A stretch of DNA of 64,000 nt, taken from contig NZ_ATYS01000029.1 in assembly GCF_000427805.1 (NCBI RefSeq), positions 1 through 64,000 on the forward strand, in the 5' to 3' direction. How positions within the stretch are numbered: the stretch's first letter is position 1; each line of letters starts with the position of its first letter. Below the pieces are notes generated by a model. It did no database searches and was not told the origin of the DNA. It saw only the letters and a program-made list of their open reading frames with translations. Shown in pieces: positions 19,495 to 30,508 of this stretch. This stretch comes from Budvicia aquatica DSM 5075 = ATCC 35567. GTDB lineage: Bacteria > Pseudomonadota > Gammaproteobacteria > Enterobacterales > Enterobacteriaceae. A program made the position numbers and the translations under genes.

Positions 19495-20082
19495 TTACCA
19501 CTTCCAACTTTGCGACGGGGTAATGATTTCCGGCAGCGGTATATCCCAATCTTCACTCGGCAGTAAATCAACCCGTTGGCAGTCATGAGCAATGCCAATC
19601 GGGTAGGTTTGATTACGCTGCCAGTGCTCTAGGGTACGGTCATAGTAGCCGCCTCCCATACCCAACCTATGCCCTCGGGTATCAAACGCCACCATCGGCG
19701 TAATAATCACATCCAGTTCGGCGACCGGAAGCACATGACGCACATCGAGTTTAGGTTCGACTAAGCCAAACGGATGGGCGACCATGGTCGTTTGTGGCGT
19801 GTAATGCAGGAATAATAAGTTTCCACGGCTGAAAGGGTGTAATACCGGCAGGTAGACATATTTTTTTTGTTGCCAGAATGCCTCAACGATCGGACGTGTA
19901 TTGATTTCTCCATCGAAGGAAATAAACAGCGAAATATGACGGGCGGCCTGAATTTTGGGGTGTTGAGTGAGCCTATTAAGAACTTGTTCTGCGGCTGATT
20001 GCTGTTGTTGTGGCGTTAGATTATGACGTAACTGGCGGATTTTTTGTCGAATTTTTTTTCGTGAAGGAATTTCAGATGTCAT
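19495..20082 (-). CDS. ygfA: 5-formyltetrahydrofolate cyclo-ligase family protein
   Basis: 195 residues with the family motifs SRKKIRQKIRQLR, FISFDGEINTRP and the C-terminal DTRGHRLGMGGGYYDRTL nucleotide-binding loop. It converts 5-formyl-THF to 5,10-methenyl-THF with ATP and so links to the one-carbon pathway of gcvTHP and serA. It lies downstream of the 6S RNA gene and zapA on the same strand, the conserved zapA-ssrS-ygfA arrangement. No good ribosome binding site precedes the ATG, so a slightly internal start is possible. Confidence 0.9.
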   Translation of the reverse strand: MTSEIPSRKKIRQKIRQLRHNLTPQQQQSAAEQVLNRLTQHPKIQAARHISLFISFDGEINTRPIVEAFWQQKKYVYLPVLHPFSRGNLLFLHYTPQTTMVAHPFGLVEPKLDVRHVLPVAELDVIITPMVAFDTRGHRLGMGGGYYDRTLEHWQRNQTYPIGIAHDCQRVDLLPSEDWDIPLPEIITPSQSWKW

Positions 20083-20133
20083 GTCGGGTAACCGGATATG
20101 CCATGAAAATTAGACGTTATGAAAAATAGAAGG

Positions 20134-20316
20134 GAGATCTCCGAGGTGCCGTCGCGGGCTGTAACCCTTGAACCCTTGGTTCAAGGTGAACGCGAATCTA
20201 CTGCCATCAGGCTTCCCGGACGGACCGGGCATGCTCACAGGCGGTAGGGCTCCACATTCGTTTGGTATGAAATATCGGCTCAGGGGACTGGCCCGATAAC
20301 GCACACCTCAGAGAAT
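20134..20316 (-). ncRNA. ssrS: 6S RNA
   Basis: Read on the minus strand, the sequence closely follows E. coli 6S RNA from the 5' TTCTCTGAGG segment through GCCAGTCCCCTGAGCC and CACCTTGAACCAAGGG to the closing CTCGGAGATC. The 5' and 3' ends pair to give the long closing stem, and the length is about 183 nt as in E. coli. 6S RNA binds sigma-70 RNA polymerase as a promoter mimic in stationary phase. Its position between zapA and ygfA is the conserved one. Ends were set by alignment to memory of the E. coli sequence. Confidence 0.95.
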
Positions 20317-20419
20317 TTGGTTCAGAAACCGTAACCGGTACGATTTCCAGAATTCTTAAAGCTCTACAACTTACTACTTGTTGTCACTATATAACATCTT
20401 GTCAGGGATTATAGGAAAA

Positions 20420-20749
20420 TTATTCGAACTTTGCACCCTGACGTTGTGATATCAAACTCTGTTCGACTAATGCTTGCTCAATTGTCTCTTGTAGCATACG
20501 AATTCGCTGTTCCATATTCTCAGCATAGTCGTTAGTTTTGGTTTTTTCTTGTGCCAGCTCATAACAAATATTGAGGGCGGCAATAAATACTAACTGTTCT
20601 GTATTAGTGACTCTAGTCCTAACTTTTAGATCTTGCAACCGTTCGCTTAGCTCTTCAGCGGCTTTATTTAGCGCTTCTTGCTGCTCTGGCGGACAGTTTA
20701 CACGTAAAGATCTGCCGAAAATTTGTATATCTACCGGTTGTGCTGACAT
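20420..20749 (-). CDS. zapA: Cell division protein ZapA
   Basis: 109 residues, the E. coli length, with conserved [20 protein letters not shown], the [17 protein letters not shown] core and a C-terminal coiled coil. ZapA crosslinks FtsZ filaments at the division ring. The ATG at 20749 has a strong AGGAAGGTG; the frame extends to 20827, but those residues are not family-like. It is divergent from ygfB. Confidence 0.96.
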   Translation of the reverse strand: MSAQPVDIQIFGRSLRVNCPPEQQEALNKAAEELSERLQDLKVRTRVTNTEQLVFIAALNICYELAQEKTKTNDYAENMEQRIRMLQETIEQALVEQSLISQRQGAKFE

Positions 20750-21097
20750 GTCACCTTCCTGCCGAATTCCGACTGCATTGTTACACTCACTTATGACACT
20801 CGTCATGGTAAACCCAGAGGGATCCAATCAATATGAGAGACGAGTCGATATCCTAAGTATCTTTTTCGCGCCCGTAAGTCGGATAAACCGACCTCTAAAC
20901 GCGGGCATTATATCAAACTATCGGTCAACTGTTTACCGGCGCCTGTTTAATCGAACCACAGACCGCCATAATGGCTCTCAGATACCGAAAGTTAAAAATC
21001 CTGAAACTGGCTTAAGATGTGTGCCTCTTATGGCATCAGATCTGCTCTTGGTGGTAGCATAGCATGAACTTATCTTATCAACGATGGTGAATCACGC
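20750..21097. other. zapA-ygfB divergent intergenic region
   Basis: 348 bp with promoters for both directions. The overlapping plus-strand frame 20571-21062 is a shadow of zapA and is not counted. No specific operator was recognised. Confidence 0.5.
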
Positions 21098-21673
21098 ATG
21101 ATGACCGAGAACGCGCTTCCTTCTTATTTATCTTTGAATACAGCGTTAAAGCAAAGCAATGTTGGCATGACTGCCGCTGAAATGCATGGATTGATTAGCG
21201 GCATGGTATGCGGCGGCAGTAATGATAGCGGCTGGATAGTTTTACTCCATGATTTAACTAATGAAGGGATTGCGTTTAGTCAGACTCTCGCCGCTCCGGT
21301 GAAGCAGTTATACGATCAGGCAAAGCAGGCGCTGGAAGACGATGGTTTCAGCTTTAAGATGCTGTTGCCTGACGATGAAGCTCCGTTATTTGAACGCGTT
21401 GATGCACTGTCCGGTTGGGTTAACCATTTCTTGCTCGGGCTTGGCGTTATGCAGCCGAAATTAGATCGGGTAAAAGATGAAGTTGGCGAAGCTATTGACG
21501 ATCTGCGCAATATAGGTCAACTGGGCTATGACGAAGATGAAGATCAGGAGGAGCTAGAACAGTCTCTTGAAGAAGTCAGTGAATATGTGCGTATGGCGGC
21601 AATGCTGTGTCACAGTGAGTTTTCACCACTGAACACCGTGGTTCCTGAAAACGTTAGGCCAACGCTGCACTGA
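21098..21673 (+). CDS. ygfB: UPF0149 family protein YgfB
   Basis: 191 residues, nearly the E. coli length, with the signature [29 protein letters not shown] and the acidic [17 protein letters not shown] stretch. It is a small cytoplasmic alpha-helical protein. In Pseudomonas aeruginosa YgfB has been linked to regulation of the ampDh3/alpA genes; the enterobacterial role is not established. It lies 69 bp upstream of pepP, likely in one transcription unit with pepP-ubiH-ubiI. Confidence 0.93.
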   Translation: MMTENALPSYLSLNTALKQSNVGMTAAEMHGLISGMVCGGSNDSGWIVLLHDLTNEGIAFSQTLAAPVKQLYDQAKQALEDDGFSFKMLLPDDEAPLFERVDALSGWVNHFLLGLGVMQPKLDRVKDEVGEAIDDLRNIGQLGYDEDEDQEELEQSLEEVSEYVRMAAMLCHSEFSPLNTVVPENVRPTLH

Positions 21674-21742
21674 TTTACCGCGTAATCTACCGATATTGCT
21701 GTTTTTGTATCACAACAATAAAAATGCCGGAAGGATGGAGTT

Positions 21743-23059
21743 ATGATGACATTACAAGAGTATCAACGTCGCCGTCAGGCCCTGTTGGCTAAAATGGCTG
21801 CGGGCAGTGCATTAATTATCTTTGCATCGCCGGAACAAACCCGTAGTGCGGATTCAGAATATCCTTTCCGTCAGAGCAGCGATTTTTGGTATCTCACCGG
21901 ATTCAACGAGCCGGAAGCGGCTCTGATACTGATTAAGAGCGATGAAACGCACAATCACAGCGTTTTATTTAACCGAGTTCGTGATTTAACCGCTGAAACA
22001 TGGTTTGGTCGTCGATTAGGCCAAGATGCCGCTCCGCAGAAGTTGGGGATCGATCGGGCACTGCCTTATGACGACATTCGCCAACAGCTTCATTTGTTAT
22101 TGAACGGTCTGGACGTGGTGTACCACGCTCAGGGACAATATGACTATGCTGATAGCATCGTATTTGCTGCTATGGATAAGTTGCGTAATGGCTCCCGTCA
22201 AAATTTACGGGCTCCGGTAACCATGACCGACTGGCGTCCGTGGCTGCATGAAATGCGCTTATTTAAGTCAGTAGAAGAGATAGCGGTAATGCGCAAAGCG
22301 GGCCAGATTACCGCTCAGGCCCATACAAGGGCGATGGAAAAATGTCGCCCGGGCATGTTTGAGTATCATCTGGAAGCTGAAATACATCATGAATTTACCC
22401 GCCACGGGGCGCGTTATCCGGCTTATAACACGATCGTCGGTGGCGGTGAGAACGGCTGTATTCTGCATTATACCGAGAATGAGTCAGAGCTCAGAGACGG
22501 CGACTTAGTGCTGATTGATGCCGGATGTGAATATCTGGGCTATGCGGGTGATATCACCCGTACATTCCCGGTCAACGGCAAGTTTAGTCCGGCTCAGCGT
22601 ACGATTTACGACATTGTTTTAGCCTCTCAATACAAAGCTATTTCTTTACTGACTGCTGGTAACAGCATTCGCGATGCCAATGAACAGGTTATTCGGATCA
22701 TGTTACATGGACTGGTTGATGCCGGCGTGCTGGAAGGGGATGTTGATCAACTTATCGCCGAGAAGGCGCATCAGCGTTTCTATATGCATGGCTTAAGCCA
22801 CTGGCTGGGGCTGGATGTACATGATGTGGGTGACTATGGTTCCTCAACCAGAGATCGTAAGTTAGAGCCGGGTATGGTTTTAACCGTCGAACCGGGGTTA
22901 TATATTGCCCCCGATGCTAATGTACCGGCTGAGTTCCGGGGTATTGGTATTCGTATCGAAGACGATATTTTGATTACCGAGCACGGCAGTGAGATCTTTA
23001 CCGCCGATGTCATCAAAGATCCGGATGATATTGAAGCCTTGATGGCCGGGGCTCGCTAA
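21743..23059 (+). CDS. pepP: Xaa-Pro aminopeptidase
   Basis: 438 residues. An N-terminal creatinase-like domain (SADSEYPFRQSSDFWYLTGF) is followed by a pita-bread metallopeptidase domain with metal ligands in DAGCEYLGYAGDITRTFPV, MHGLSHWLGLDVHD, EPGLYI and RIEDD. It removes N-terminal residues before proline. The start is the first of two adjacent ATGs after AAGGATGGAG. Its TAA overlaps the ubiH ATG by one base. Confidence 0.96.
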   Translation: MMTLQEYQRRRQALLAKMAAGSALIIFASPEQTRSADSEYPFRQSSDFWYLTGFNEPEAALILIKSDETHNHSVLFNRVRDLTAETWFGRRLGQDAAPQKLGIDRALPYDDIRQQLHLLLNGLDVVYHAQGQYDYADSIVFAAMDKLRNGSRQNLRAPVTMTDWRPWLHEMRLFKSVEEIAVMRKAGQITAQAHTRAMEKCRPGMFEYHLEAEIHHEFTRHGARYPAYNTIVGGGENGCILHYTENESELRDGDLVLIDAGCEYLGYAGDITRTFPVNGKFSPAQRTIYDIVLASQYKAISLLTAGNSIRDANEQVIRIMLHGLVDAGVLEGDVDQLIAEKAHQRFYMHGLSHWLGLDVHDVGDYGSSTRDRKLEPGMVLTVEPGLYIAPDANVPAEFRGIGIRIEDDILITEHGSEIFTADVIKDPDDIEALMAGAR

Positions 23060-24240
23060 TGAATTCGGTCATTATTGTCGGCGGAGGAATGGCCGGCGCA
23101 ACGCTGGCTCTGGCCTTATCGAAACTGAGCGGCGGAACCGTTAACATTGACCTGATTGAAGCTATCTCATCAGAGTCGAGCCAGCATCCGGGCTTCGACG
23201 CCCGGGCGATCGCTTTAGCTCAGGGAACCTGCCAACAGCTTGATCGAATTGGCATCTGGCCGGCGCTTGCTGACTGTGCCACAGCCATTAATACCGTTCT
23301 GGTGAGTGAACGCGGTCATACCGGCATGGTGACTCTGAAAGCATCTGATTACCAACTGCCGGCGCTAGGGCAGGTAGTTGAATTACACCATGCAGGAAGC
23401 CGCCTGTTCTCACTGCTTAAACAGGCAGCGAATGTCAGGGTTCATTGCCCTGCCAAAGTGATTGATGTTAGCCGCGATATTGACAGCGCAAGCGTCGTTT
23501 TGGACAACGGTGAACGTTTATCTGCATCTGTGCTAGTTGCTGCCGATGGTTCTTACTCTTGCGTTGCTTCTGCATTAGGAATGACGTGGACACAGGATGA
23601 ATATCAGCAGATTGCTGTTATCGCTAACGTTAGCACTCAGCTACCTCACCAGGGTAAAGCCTTTGAACGTTTTACGCCAGAAGGGCCGGTTGCACTGTTG
23701 CCGATGTCTAAAGGCCGCATGTCGCTGGTATGGTGTATGAATCAGGATCGTCAAAGTGAAGCGATGGCATGGGATGAAAAAACCTTTGCCAAAGAGTTAC
23801 AGCAGGTATTTGGCTGGCGTTTAGGCGCGATTGAGTCCGTCGGGGAACGACACAGTTATCCATTAGGATTGCGCACGGCCAGACAGCCTGTCAGCCACCG
23901 CCTGGCGCTGGTGGGCAACGCTTCACAAACTTTACATCCGATAGCCGGTCAGGGATTTAACCTTGGCCTGCGTGACGTTATGTCTCTGGCTGAAACCTTA
24001 GCCAGTGCGGCTAAACAACAGGAAGATTTAGGCAGCTACGCGGTATTGCACCGTTTTAGTCAACGCCGTCAGCCCGATCACAAAGCCACTATAGGCTTAA
24101 CGGATGGCTTGATTCATCTGTTTGCTAATCGCTACGGTCCGTTGATTGTCGCTCGAAATCTTGGATTAATCGCCATGGACAGCTGTGAGTTACTTCGGCT
24201 GCCATTTGCACACCGAACCCTTGGTTGGGTTAAACGATAG
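23059..24240 (+). CDS. ubiH: 2-octaprenyl-6-methoxyphenol hydroxylase
   Basis: 393-residue flavin-dependent monooxygenase with an N-terminal GGGMAGATLALALSK dinucleotide fold, a middle VAADGSYS motif and a C-terminal LVGNASQTLHPIAGQG FAD motif. The last has an Asn-Ala where GDAAH is usual, as in E. coli UbiH. It carries out a ring hydroxylation in ubiquinone synthesis. It is translationally coupled to pepP and lies 11 bp before ubiI. Confidence 0.95.
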   Translation: MNSVIIVGGGMAGATLALALSKLSGGTVNIDLIEAISSESSQHPGFDARAIALAQGTCQQLDRIGIWPALADCATAINTVLVSERGHTGMVTLKASDYQLPALGQVVELHHAGSRLFSLLKQAANVRVHCPAKVIDVSRDIDSASVVLDNGERLSASVLVAADGSYSCVASALGMTWTQDEYQQIAVIANVSTQLPHQGKAFERFTPEGPVALLPMSKGRMSLVWCMNQDRQSEAMAWDEKTFAKELQQVFGWRLGAIESVGERHSYPLGLRTARQPVSHRLALVGNASQTLHPIAGQGFNLGLRDVMSLAETLASAAKQQEDLGSYAVLHRFSQRRQPDHKATIGLTDGLIHLFANRYGPLIVARNLGLIAMDSCELLRLPFAHRTLGWVKR

Positions 24241-24251
24241 GGTAATCGTTT

Positions 24252-25460
24252 ATGCACTCTTATGATGTAATTATTGCCGGCGGTGGAATGGTCGGACTGG
24301 CATTAGCCTGTGGACTTCAGGGAAATGGCCTGCGTATTGCGGTGGTTGAAAATCACCAACCGGATGATGAGTTGCCTGCACATCCGAGTTTGAGGGTATC
24401 TGCCATTAATGCCGCCAGCGAGCGCTTTTTGGATTACCTCGGTGTGTGGAAAGGCATCACCGGGCTGCGTGCCAGCCCTTATTCCTCAATGGACGTTTGG
24501 GATCGCGATAGCTTTGGCAATATCGCCTTTCGCGCTGATGATTACGGTCATACTCACTTAGGCCACATTATTGAGAATGTCGTTATTCAGAAAGCCCTAT
24601 GGCAAAAAGCCGCGGCCAGTCCGGATATTACCCTACTGGCTCCGGCAAAACTCAAACAGGCGGTCAGAGGTGAAAATGAAGCCTTTGTTACGCTTGATGA
24701 TGACCGGATGCTGAGCGGACGTTTACTTGTCGGGGCCGATGGTGCTCATTCATGGCTACGCCATCATGCGGATATTCCGTTGACCTTCCGTGACTACGGT
24801 CACCATGCATTGGTCGCGACTATTCGTACTGACGAACCTCATAATGACTGCGCCAGACAGGTTTTCCATAGCGATGGTATTCTGGCCTTTTTACCACTTT
24901 GGCAGCCTGATTTATGTTCTATCGTTTGGTCACTTGCACCGGAAAAAGCCGAACAAATGAAATATTTGGACGAGGCTCAGTTTAATTATCAATTGGCGAT
25001 CGCTTTTGACAGTCGCCTTGGCCGCTGTAACGTTGAAAGTGAGCGCGAGGTCTTTCCGCTGACTGCGCGCTATGCCCGTAGCTTTGCTGCTCATCGCTTG
25101 GCTTTGGTGGGCGATGCGGCCCACACTATCCATCCTTTAGCCGGGCAGGGCGTTAATTTAGGCTTTATGGATGCAGCCGGTTTGATTTCTGAAATTAAGC
25201 GACTACAGAAAGAGGGTAAAGACATTGGCAACTACCTTTATCTTCGCCGCTATGAGCGCAGCCGTAAACAAAGCGCAGCCATGATGCTGGCCGCCATGCA
25301 GGGCTTTAAACAGATGTTTGACGGGGATAATCCGGCGAAGAAATTGCTGCGTGATATCGGCCTTAAGCTTGCTGATACCCTGCCGGGCGTTAAGCCGCAT
25401 TTGGTGCATCAGGCGATGGGGCTAGGAGATTTACCAGAGTGGCTAAGGGCGAAGGTTTAA
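24252..25460 (+). CDS. ubiI: 2-octaprenylphenol hydroxylase UbiI
   Basis: 402-residue flavoprotein monooxygenase related to UbiH, with GGGMVGLALACGLQ, the DGAHSWLR motif and the FAD motif LVGDAAHTIHPLAGQGVN. It performs the C5 hydroxylation of the ubiquinone ring (formerly VisC). It is the last gene of the pepP-ubiH-ubiI unit and is followed by a 14-bp hairpin. Confidence 0.95.
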   Translation: MHSYDVIIAGGGMVGLALACGLQGNGLRIAVVENHQPDDELPAHPSLRVSAINAASERFLDYLGVWKGITGLRASPYSSMDVWDRDSFGNIAFRADDYGHTHLGHIIENVVIQKALWQKAAASPDITLLAPAKLKQAVRGENEAFVTLDDDRMLSGRLLVGADGAHSWLRHHADIPLTFRDYGHHALVATIRTDEPHNDCARQVFHSDGILAFLPLWQPDLCSIVWSLAPEKAEQMKYLDEAQFNYQLAIAFDSRLGRCNVESEREVFPLTARYARSFAAHRLALVGDAAHTIHPLAGQGVNLGFMDAAGLISEIKRLQKEGKDIGNYLYLRRYERSRKQSAAMMLAAMQGFKQMFDGDNPAKKLLRDIGLKLADTLPGVKPHLVHQAMGLGDLPEWLRAKV

Positions 25461-25473
25461 GCCTGAACGATAA

Positions 25474-25505
25474 ACGTTGACCGCAGCAAAGGCTGCGGTC
25501 AACGT
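25474..25505 (+). terminator. Hairpin after ubiI
   Basis: A perfect 14-bp stem, ACGTTGACCGCAGC with GCTGCGGTCAACGT and an AAAG loop. The following T run is poor, so termination may be partial or Rho-assisted. Confidence 0.6.
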
Positions 25506-25861
25506 CGACTGGTTAATAGTTTCAGTTACATATGAAATATTCTAATAACTCCCCGGTTGATTCATTAGTTTTTCTAATCCATTTTTAGTGAAAAATCCTT
25601 ATTTATTAATTGCTTTACTATCATTCTCTGACCACCTTCATCTAATCAATTCAAAACCAATACCCATTTCTGTGCAGAAAAACGCAGTTTAAAAATTAAA
25701 ACTGCTGCATGATAGGAATTATTCACATATTACGATAATAATTAACAATTTCGTTAACTTATGATTACATGAATCGTTGAATGTTATCGACGCCTGTCAG
25801 GCTGACATTTGCCAGAGCTGAAGATGCCTTTCACGACATTAGCGTATTTTAAGAGGAAATA
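25506..25861. other. gcvT upstream regulatory region
   Basis: About 355 bp, AT-rich and without a gene. In E. coli the equivalent region binds GcvA, GcvR-dependent complexes, Lrp and PurR; no individual site could be fixed by eye. No glycine riboswitch-like sequence was seen. Confidence 0.5.
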
Positions 25862-26956
25862 ATGACTAAACAGACACCTCTATACCATCGACATGTTGCC
25901 TGCGGTGCCCGAATGGTGGATTTCCACGGTTGGATGATGCCGCTCAATTACGGTTCGCAAATCGATGAACATCATGCGGTGCGCCAGCATGCCGGGATGT
26001 TCGATGTTTCTCATATGACCATTGTTGATTTGCATGGTGCCAGAACCCGCGAGTTCTTGCGCTATTTACTGGCTAACGATGTGGCTAAATTAACTCAGCC
26101 GGGCAAAGCGCTGTATAGCGCAATGCTTAATGCATCTGCCGGGGTGATTGATGACCTGATTGTCTACTTTCTGGCAGAAGACTATTTTCGCGTCATTGTT
26201 AATTCAGCGACCCGTGAAAAAGATTTAGCCTGGATCGTTGAGCATGCCAGACCTTTCTCCGTTGAACTGCATGTACGGGACGATCTTGGTTTAATAGCGG
26301 TTCAAGGGCCGGAAGCTAAAGATAAAGTTGCCGCCTTATTAGATGATAACCAGCGCAGCACGATTAGCGGTATGAAGCCATTCTTTGGCGTTCAGGCCGG
26401 CGATCTGTTTATTGCGACTACCGGTTATACCGGTGAAGCCGGCTATGAAATTATGATGTCGGCTGAACAGCTGGATGATTATTGGCAAAAACTTATGGCT
26501 CAAGGCGTTAAGCCTTGCGGATTGGGGGCGAGGGATACTCTGCGCTTGGAAGCCGGTATGAATTTATACGGTCAGGAGATGGACGAAGGCGTCTCTCCCC
26601 TGGCTGCCAATATGGAATGGACCATTGCCTGGGAGCCTGCCGATCGTCATTTTATCGGTCGTGAAAAGCTGGAAGTACAGCGCAAGTCCGGTACTGAAAA
26701 ACTGGTTGGTCTGGTTATGACTGAAAAGGGCGTGCTGCGTAATGAATTACCGGTTAAGTTCAGAGATGCGGCCGGTAATAGCTATGAAGGCGTGATTACC
26801 AGCGGATCTTTTTCACCTACGCTAGGGTTTAGCATTGCGCTTGCCCGAGTACCTGCCGAAGTCGTTGATCACGCTATTGTACCTATCCGTAACCGTGAAG
26901 TTCCGGTACAGGTGGTTAAGCCCGGATTTGTACGCTTTGGTAAGTCACTGATATAG
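25862..26956 (+). CDS. gcvT: Glycine cleavage system T protein (aminomethyltransferase)
   Basis: 364 residues with folate-binding motifs [27 protein letters not shown] and a C-terminal barrel. It transfers the aminomethyl carbon from lipoyl-GcvH to tetrahydrofolate, yielding 5,10-methylene-THF and ammonia. AAGAGGAAATA precedes the ATG. It is the first gene of gcvTHP. Confidence 0.97.
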   Translation: MTKQTPLYHRHVACGARMVDFHGWMMPLNYGSQIDEHHAVRQHAGMFDVSHMTIVDLHGARTREFLRYLLANDVAKLTQPGKALYSAMLNASAGVIDDLIVYFLAEDYFRVIVNSATREKDLAWIVEHARPFSVELHVRDDLGLIAVQGPEAKDKVAALLDDNQRSTISGMKPFFGVQAGDLFIATTGYTGEAGYEIMMSAEQLDDYWQKLMAQGVKPCGLGARDTLRLEAGMNLYGQEMDEGVSPLAANMEWTIAWEPADRHFIGREKLEVQRKSGTEKLVGLVMTEKGVLRNELPVKFRDAAGNSYEGVITSGSFSPTLGFSIALARVPAEVVDHAIVPIRNREVPVQVVKPGFVRFGKSLI

Positions 26957-27033
26957 ATATGTCACAGCCCTGAGTTATCAGGGTCAATATATTTAGTTGG
27001 TATTAAATAGCCATAAGAAAAATGGAGAACGAA

Positions 27034-27423
27034 ATGAGTAATGTACCTACCGATTTGAAATTTGCGACATCTCACGAATGGGTTCGTCTTGAAGGCGATG
27101 GAATATACAGCGTAGGTATTACTGACCATGCGCAACACCTGTTAGGCGATATGGTGTTTGTCGAATTGCCGGAGCTTGGCTCGCAGGTTTCTGTTGGTGA
27201 AGAGTGCGCGGTTGCTGAATCAGTAAAAGCCGCTTCAGATATTTATGCCCCTATCAGCGGTGAGATCGTGGCGGTTAATGAACCTTTATCCGACTCGCCT
27301 GAACTGGTCAATAGCTCTCCTTATGATGACGGTTGGCTGTTCCGGGTTAAAGCCAGCGATGAAAGTGAGTTAGCTGCGCTGCTCGATGCTGCAGCTTACA
27401 CCGCAACCTTAGAAGACGATTAA
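27034..27423 (+). CDS. gcvH: Glycine cleavage system H protein
   Basis: 129 residues, the E. coli length. The lipoyl-lysine is Lys65 in [15 protein letters not shown]. It shuttles the aminomethyl group between GcvP, GcvT and Lpd. The ATG at 27034 with GGAG upstream reproduces the family start; an ATG four codons earlier is less likely. A strong intrinsic terminator lies 10 bp after the stop, before gcvP. Confidence 0.97.
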   Translation: MSNVPTDLKFATSHEWVRLEGDGIYSVGITDHAQHLLGDMVFVELPELGSQVSVGEECAVAESVKAASDIYAPISGEIVAVNEPLSDSPELVNSSPYDDGWLFRVKASDESELAALLDAAAYTATLEDD

Positions 27424-27433
27424 TTTACCTTAG

Positions 27434-27464
27434 CGCCCTGTAAAACCGATTTACAGGGCGTTTT
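27434..27464 (+). terminator. Intrinsic terminator or attenuator between gcvH and gcvP
   Basis: A perfect 11-bp stem, CGCCCTGTAAA (27434-27444) with TTTACAGGGCG (27450-27460), an ACCGA loop, then TTTTGCTTT. Inside an operon this would lower GcvP relative to GcvT and GcvH, or require a separate gcvP promoter in the 138-bp gap. Confidence 0.75.
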
Positions 27465-27561
27465 GCTTTAGAACTTTTTATCCGCGGTGGCAGTATTATT
27501 TGTATCAGGATGATGTGTTTCAGACGCGGCGGTTTTATAGAACGAATTCAGGAACTCCCCG

Positions 27562-30441
27562 ATGACCCAAACCATTAAACAACTCGAACATGGCGAATCC
27601 TTTATTGAGCGCCATATAGGCCCTTCGGCAGAAGAACGCCAACAGATGCTGGAGATTGTCGGCGCCAAAACGCTAAATCAACTGACTGAGCTTATTGTCC
27701 CTGCTGATATTCAATTACCTTATCCTCCAGCGACCGGTGACGCACAAACTGAACATCAGGCTCTGGCGGAGTTAAAGTCGATAGCCTCACAAAATCAGCG
27801 CTATAAATCTTATATCGGCATGGGCTATAACGCAGTATTAACGCCGCCGGTGATTTTACGCAATATGTTGGAAAATCCGGGTTGGTACACCGCTTATACG
27901 CCTTACCAGCCGGAGGTTTCACAAGGGCGTTTAGAAGCCCTGCTTAATTTCCAACAAATGACACAGGATTTGACCGGGCTGGACTTAGCCTCTGCCTCAT
28001 TACTAGATGAAGCAACGGCCGGTGCAGAAGCGATGGCGATGGCCAAAAGAGCCAGTAAGCTAAAGCAGGCTAATAGCTTCTTTGTTGCTGATGATGTCCA
28101 TCCTCAGACCATTGATGTGATAAAAACGCGTGCTGAAACCTTTGGTTTTAATGTCATTGTCGGTAAGGCAAAGCAGGCATTAGATAATAGCGATCTGTTC
28201 GGCATTTTGGTGCAACTGTCGGGTACTACCGGTGAGTTACACGATTACACTGATTTATTAAACCAGCTGAAATCTCGCGGTGTGATTACCAGCGTGGCTG
28301 CCGATATTATGTCGCTGGTGTTATTAGAATCACCGGCTGCTATGGGGGCCGACGTGGTATTTGGTTCTTCCCAGCGCTTCGGTGTTCCTATGGGCTATGG
28401 TGGTCCTCATGCTGCATTTTTTGCCTGTAAAGATGAATTTAAACGTTCTATGCCGGGGCGGATTATCGGCGTGTCTAAGGATGCCGCCGGTAATACGGCA
28501 TTGCGTATGGCGATGCAAACCCGTGAGCAACATATTCGCCGTGAAAAAGCTAACTCCAATATTTGTACTTCTCAGGTTTTGCTGGCTAATATCGCCGGTT
28601 TTTATGCGGTTTATCACGGGCCGGTTGGTCTTACTCGCATTGCCCAGCGTATTCACCGCCTGACAGATATTCTGGCTGCCGGTTTACAACTGCAGGGTAT
28701 TACTCTGCGGCACGCGACCTGGTTTGATACGCTATGTGTTGAAGTCGCTGATAAGCCGGCGGTATTAACCCGAGCTCTAAGCTTTGGCGTTAACCTGCGG
28801 GCCGATCTTGATGGTGCGGTTGGTATTACGCTGGATGAGGCAACAACCGTTGACGATCTGAATACGCTGTTTGATATTTTGTTAGCGAAAGAGACTGCAA
28901 TGGATATCGATGCGCTGGATCGCCAGTGCATGGCTCAAAGCCATAGTATTCCGGCCAGCCTATTGCGTAAGAGCGCTATATTAACGCATCCGGTGTTTAA
29001 CAGTTATCACAGTGAAACTGAGATGATGCGTTATATGCACCGGCTGGAGCGTAAAGATCTGGCCCTGAATCAGGCGATGATCCCGCTGGGCTCTTGCACC
29101 ATGAAGCTCAATGCGGCGGCTGAAATGATTCCGATTACCTGGCCTGAATTTGCTGAACTTCATCCGTTTTGTCCACCGGAGCAGGCGGCAGGCTATCAGA
29201 TTCTTATTGCCCAACTCTCTCAGTGGCTGGCTCAAATTACCGGTTATGATGCAGTATGTATGCAGCCTAACTCTGGTGCTCAGGGGGAATATGCCGGATT
29301 GCTGACCATTCGCCGTTATCATGAAAGCCGTGGTCAGGGCGATCGGTATATTTGCCTGATCCCAAGTTCAGCGCACGGTACTAATCCGGCATCTGCTCAA
29401 ATGGCAGGCATGGCCGTGGTGGTAGTCGCCTGTGATAAGCAGGGAAATATCGATTTAACCGATCTGCGTGAAAAAGCCCAACAGGCAGGTGATAAACTGT
29501 CCTGCATTATGGTGACTTATCCTTCCACCCACGGTGTTTACGAAGAGACTATCCGTGAAGTCTGCACTATTGTACATCAGTTTGGCGGCCAGGTTTATCT
29601 GGATGGTGCCAATATGAATGCGCAGGTTGGCATTACTACTCCGGGCTATATTGGCGCTGATGTATCTCACCTGAATCTGCATAAAACTTTCAGTATTCCT
29701 CACGGCGGCGGTGGGCCGGGCATGGGACCTATCGGTGTGAAAATGCACCTGGCTCCGTTTGTACCGGGGCACAGCGTGGTTCAAATTGATGGTGTGACTA
29801 ACCGCTTAGGTGCCGTTTCTGCCGCACCTTTTGGCAGCGCATCTATTCTGCCTATCAGTTGGATGTACATTCATATGATGGGGGCGGAAGGGCTGAAAAT
29901 GGCCAGTCAGGTAGCGATTCTGAATGCTAACTATATTGCCAAGCGTTTATCTCCTTCTTATCCCGTGCTGTACTCCGGCCATGACGGTTTAGTTGCCCAT
30001 GAATGTATTCTGGATATTCGCCCGCTGAAAGAAGAGTGTGGTATTACCGAGATGGATATTGCCAAGCGTCTGATTGACTATGGATTCCATGCGCCGACGA
30101 TGTCATTCCCGGTAGCGGGAACCTTGATGGTTGAGCCGACCGAGTCGGAAAGTAAGGCTGAGTTGGATCGCTTTATTGAAGCAATGTTGGCCATTCGCAA
30201 TGAAATCCGTCGAGTACAGGCCGGGGAGTGGCCTTTGGATGATAATCCATTGGTCAATGCGCCACATATTCAGACCGAACTGGTTCAGGAATGGCTACAT
30301 CCTTACAGCCGGGATTTAGCGGTGTTTCCGTCTCAGGCAGTGTTGAATAATAAATACTGGCCGACGGTTAAACGATTAGATGACGTTTATGGCGATAGAA
30401 ATCTATTCTGTTCCTGTGTGCCGATGGCGTCTTATCAATAG
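27562..30441 (+). CDS. gcvP: Glycine dehydrogenase (decarboxylating), P protein
   Basis: 959 residues (E. coli 957). Two homologous PLP-fold halves; the cofactor lysine is in [18 protein letters not shown] in the second half. It decarboxylates glycine and loads the aminomethyl group on lipoyl-GcvH. The ATG follows ACTCCCCG, which is a weak ribosome binding site. Confidence 0.97.
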   Translation: MTQTIKQLEHGESFIERHIGPSAEERQQMLEIVGAKTLNQLTELIVPADIQLPYPPATGDAQTEHQALAELKSIASQNQRYKSYIGMGYNAVLTPPVILRNMLENPGWYTAYTPYQPEVSQGRLEALLNFQQMTQDLTGLDLASASLLDEATAGAEAMAMAKRASKLKQANSFFVADDVHPQTIDVIKTRAETFGFNVIVGKAKQALDNSDLFGILVQLSGTTGELHDYTDLLNQLKSRGVITSVAADIMSLVLLESPAAMGADVVFGSSQRFGVPMGYGGPHAAFFACKDEFKRSMPGRIIGVSKDAAGNTALRMAMQTREQHIRREKANSNICTSQVLLANIAGFYAVYHGPVGLTRIAQRIHRLTDILAAGLQLQGITLRHATWFDTLCVEVADKPAVLTRALSFGVNLRADLDGAVGITLDEATTVDDLNTLFDILLAKETAMDIDALDRQCMAQSHSIPASLLRKSAILTHPVFNSYHSETEMMRYMHRLERKDLALNQAMIPLGSCTMKLNAAAEMIPITWPEFAELHPFCPPEQAAGYQILIAQLSQWLAQITGYDAVCMQPNSGAQGEYAGLLTIRRYHESRGQGDRYICLIPSSAHGTNPASAQMAGMAVVVVACDKQGNIDLTDLREKAQQAGDKLSCIMVTYPSTHGVYEETIREVCTIVHQFGGQVYLDGANMNAQVGITTPGYIGADVSHLNLHKTFSIPHGGGGPGMGPIGVKMHLAPFVPGHSVVQIDGVTNRLGAVSAAPFGSASILPISWMYIHMMGAEGLKMASQVAILNANYIAKRLSPSYPVLYSGHDGLVAHECILDIRPLKEECGITEMDIAKRLIDYGFHAPTMSFPVAGTLMVEPTESESKAELDRFIEAMLAIRNEIRRVQAGEWPLDDNPLVNAPHIQTELVQEWLHPYSRDLAVFPSQAVLNNKYWPTVKRLDDVYGDRNLFCSCVPMASYQ

Positions 30442-30465
30442 CTGTATCATGTGTTGATGTTATCA

Positions 30466-30491
30466 GGCCCTCGTTTACGGGGGCTTTTTTT
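30466..30491 (+). terminator. Intrinsic terminator of gcvTHP
   Basis: GCCCTCG (30467-30473) with CGGGGGC (30478-30484), a TTTA loop, then seven T. Confidence 0.85.
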
Positions 30492-30508
30492 ATGACTGAT
30501 TAATATTC

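Noticed and set aside
25506-25861. Glycine riboswitch upstream of gcvT
   Set aside because: No recognisable paired aptamer; enterobacterial gcv operons use GcvA, GcvR and Lrp instead.
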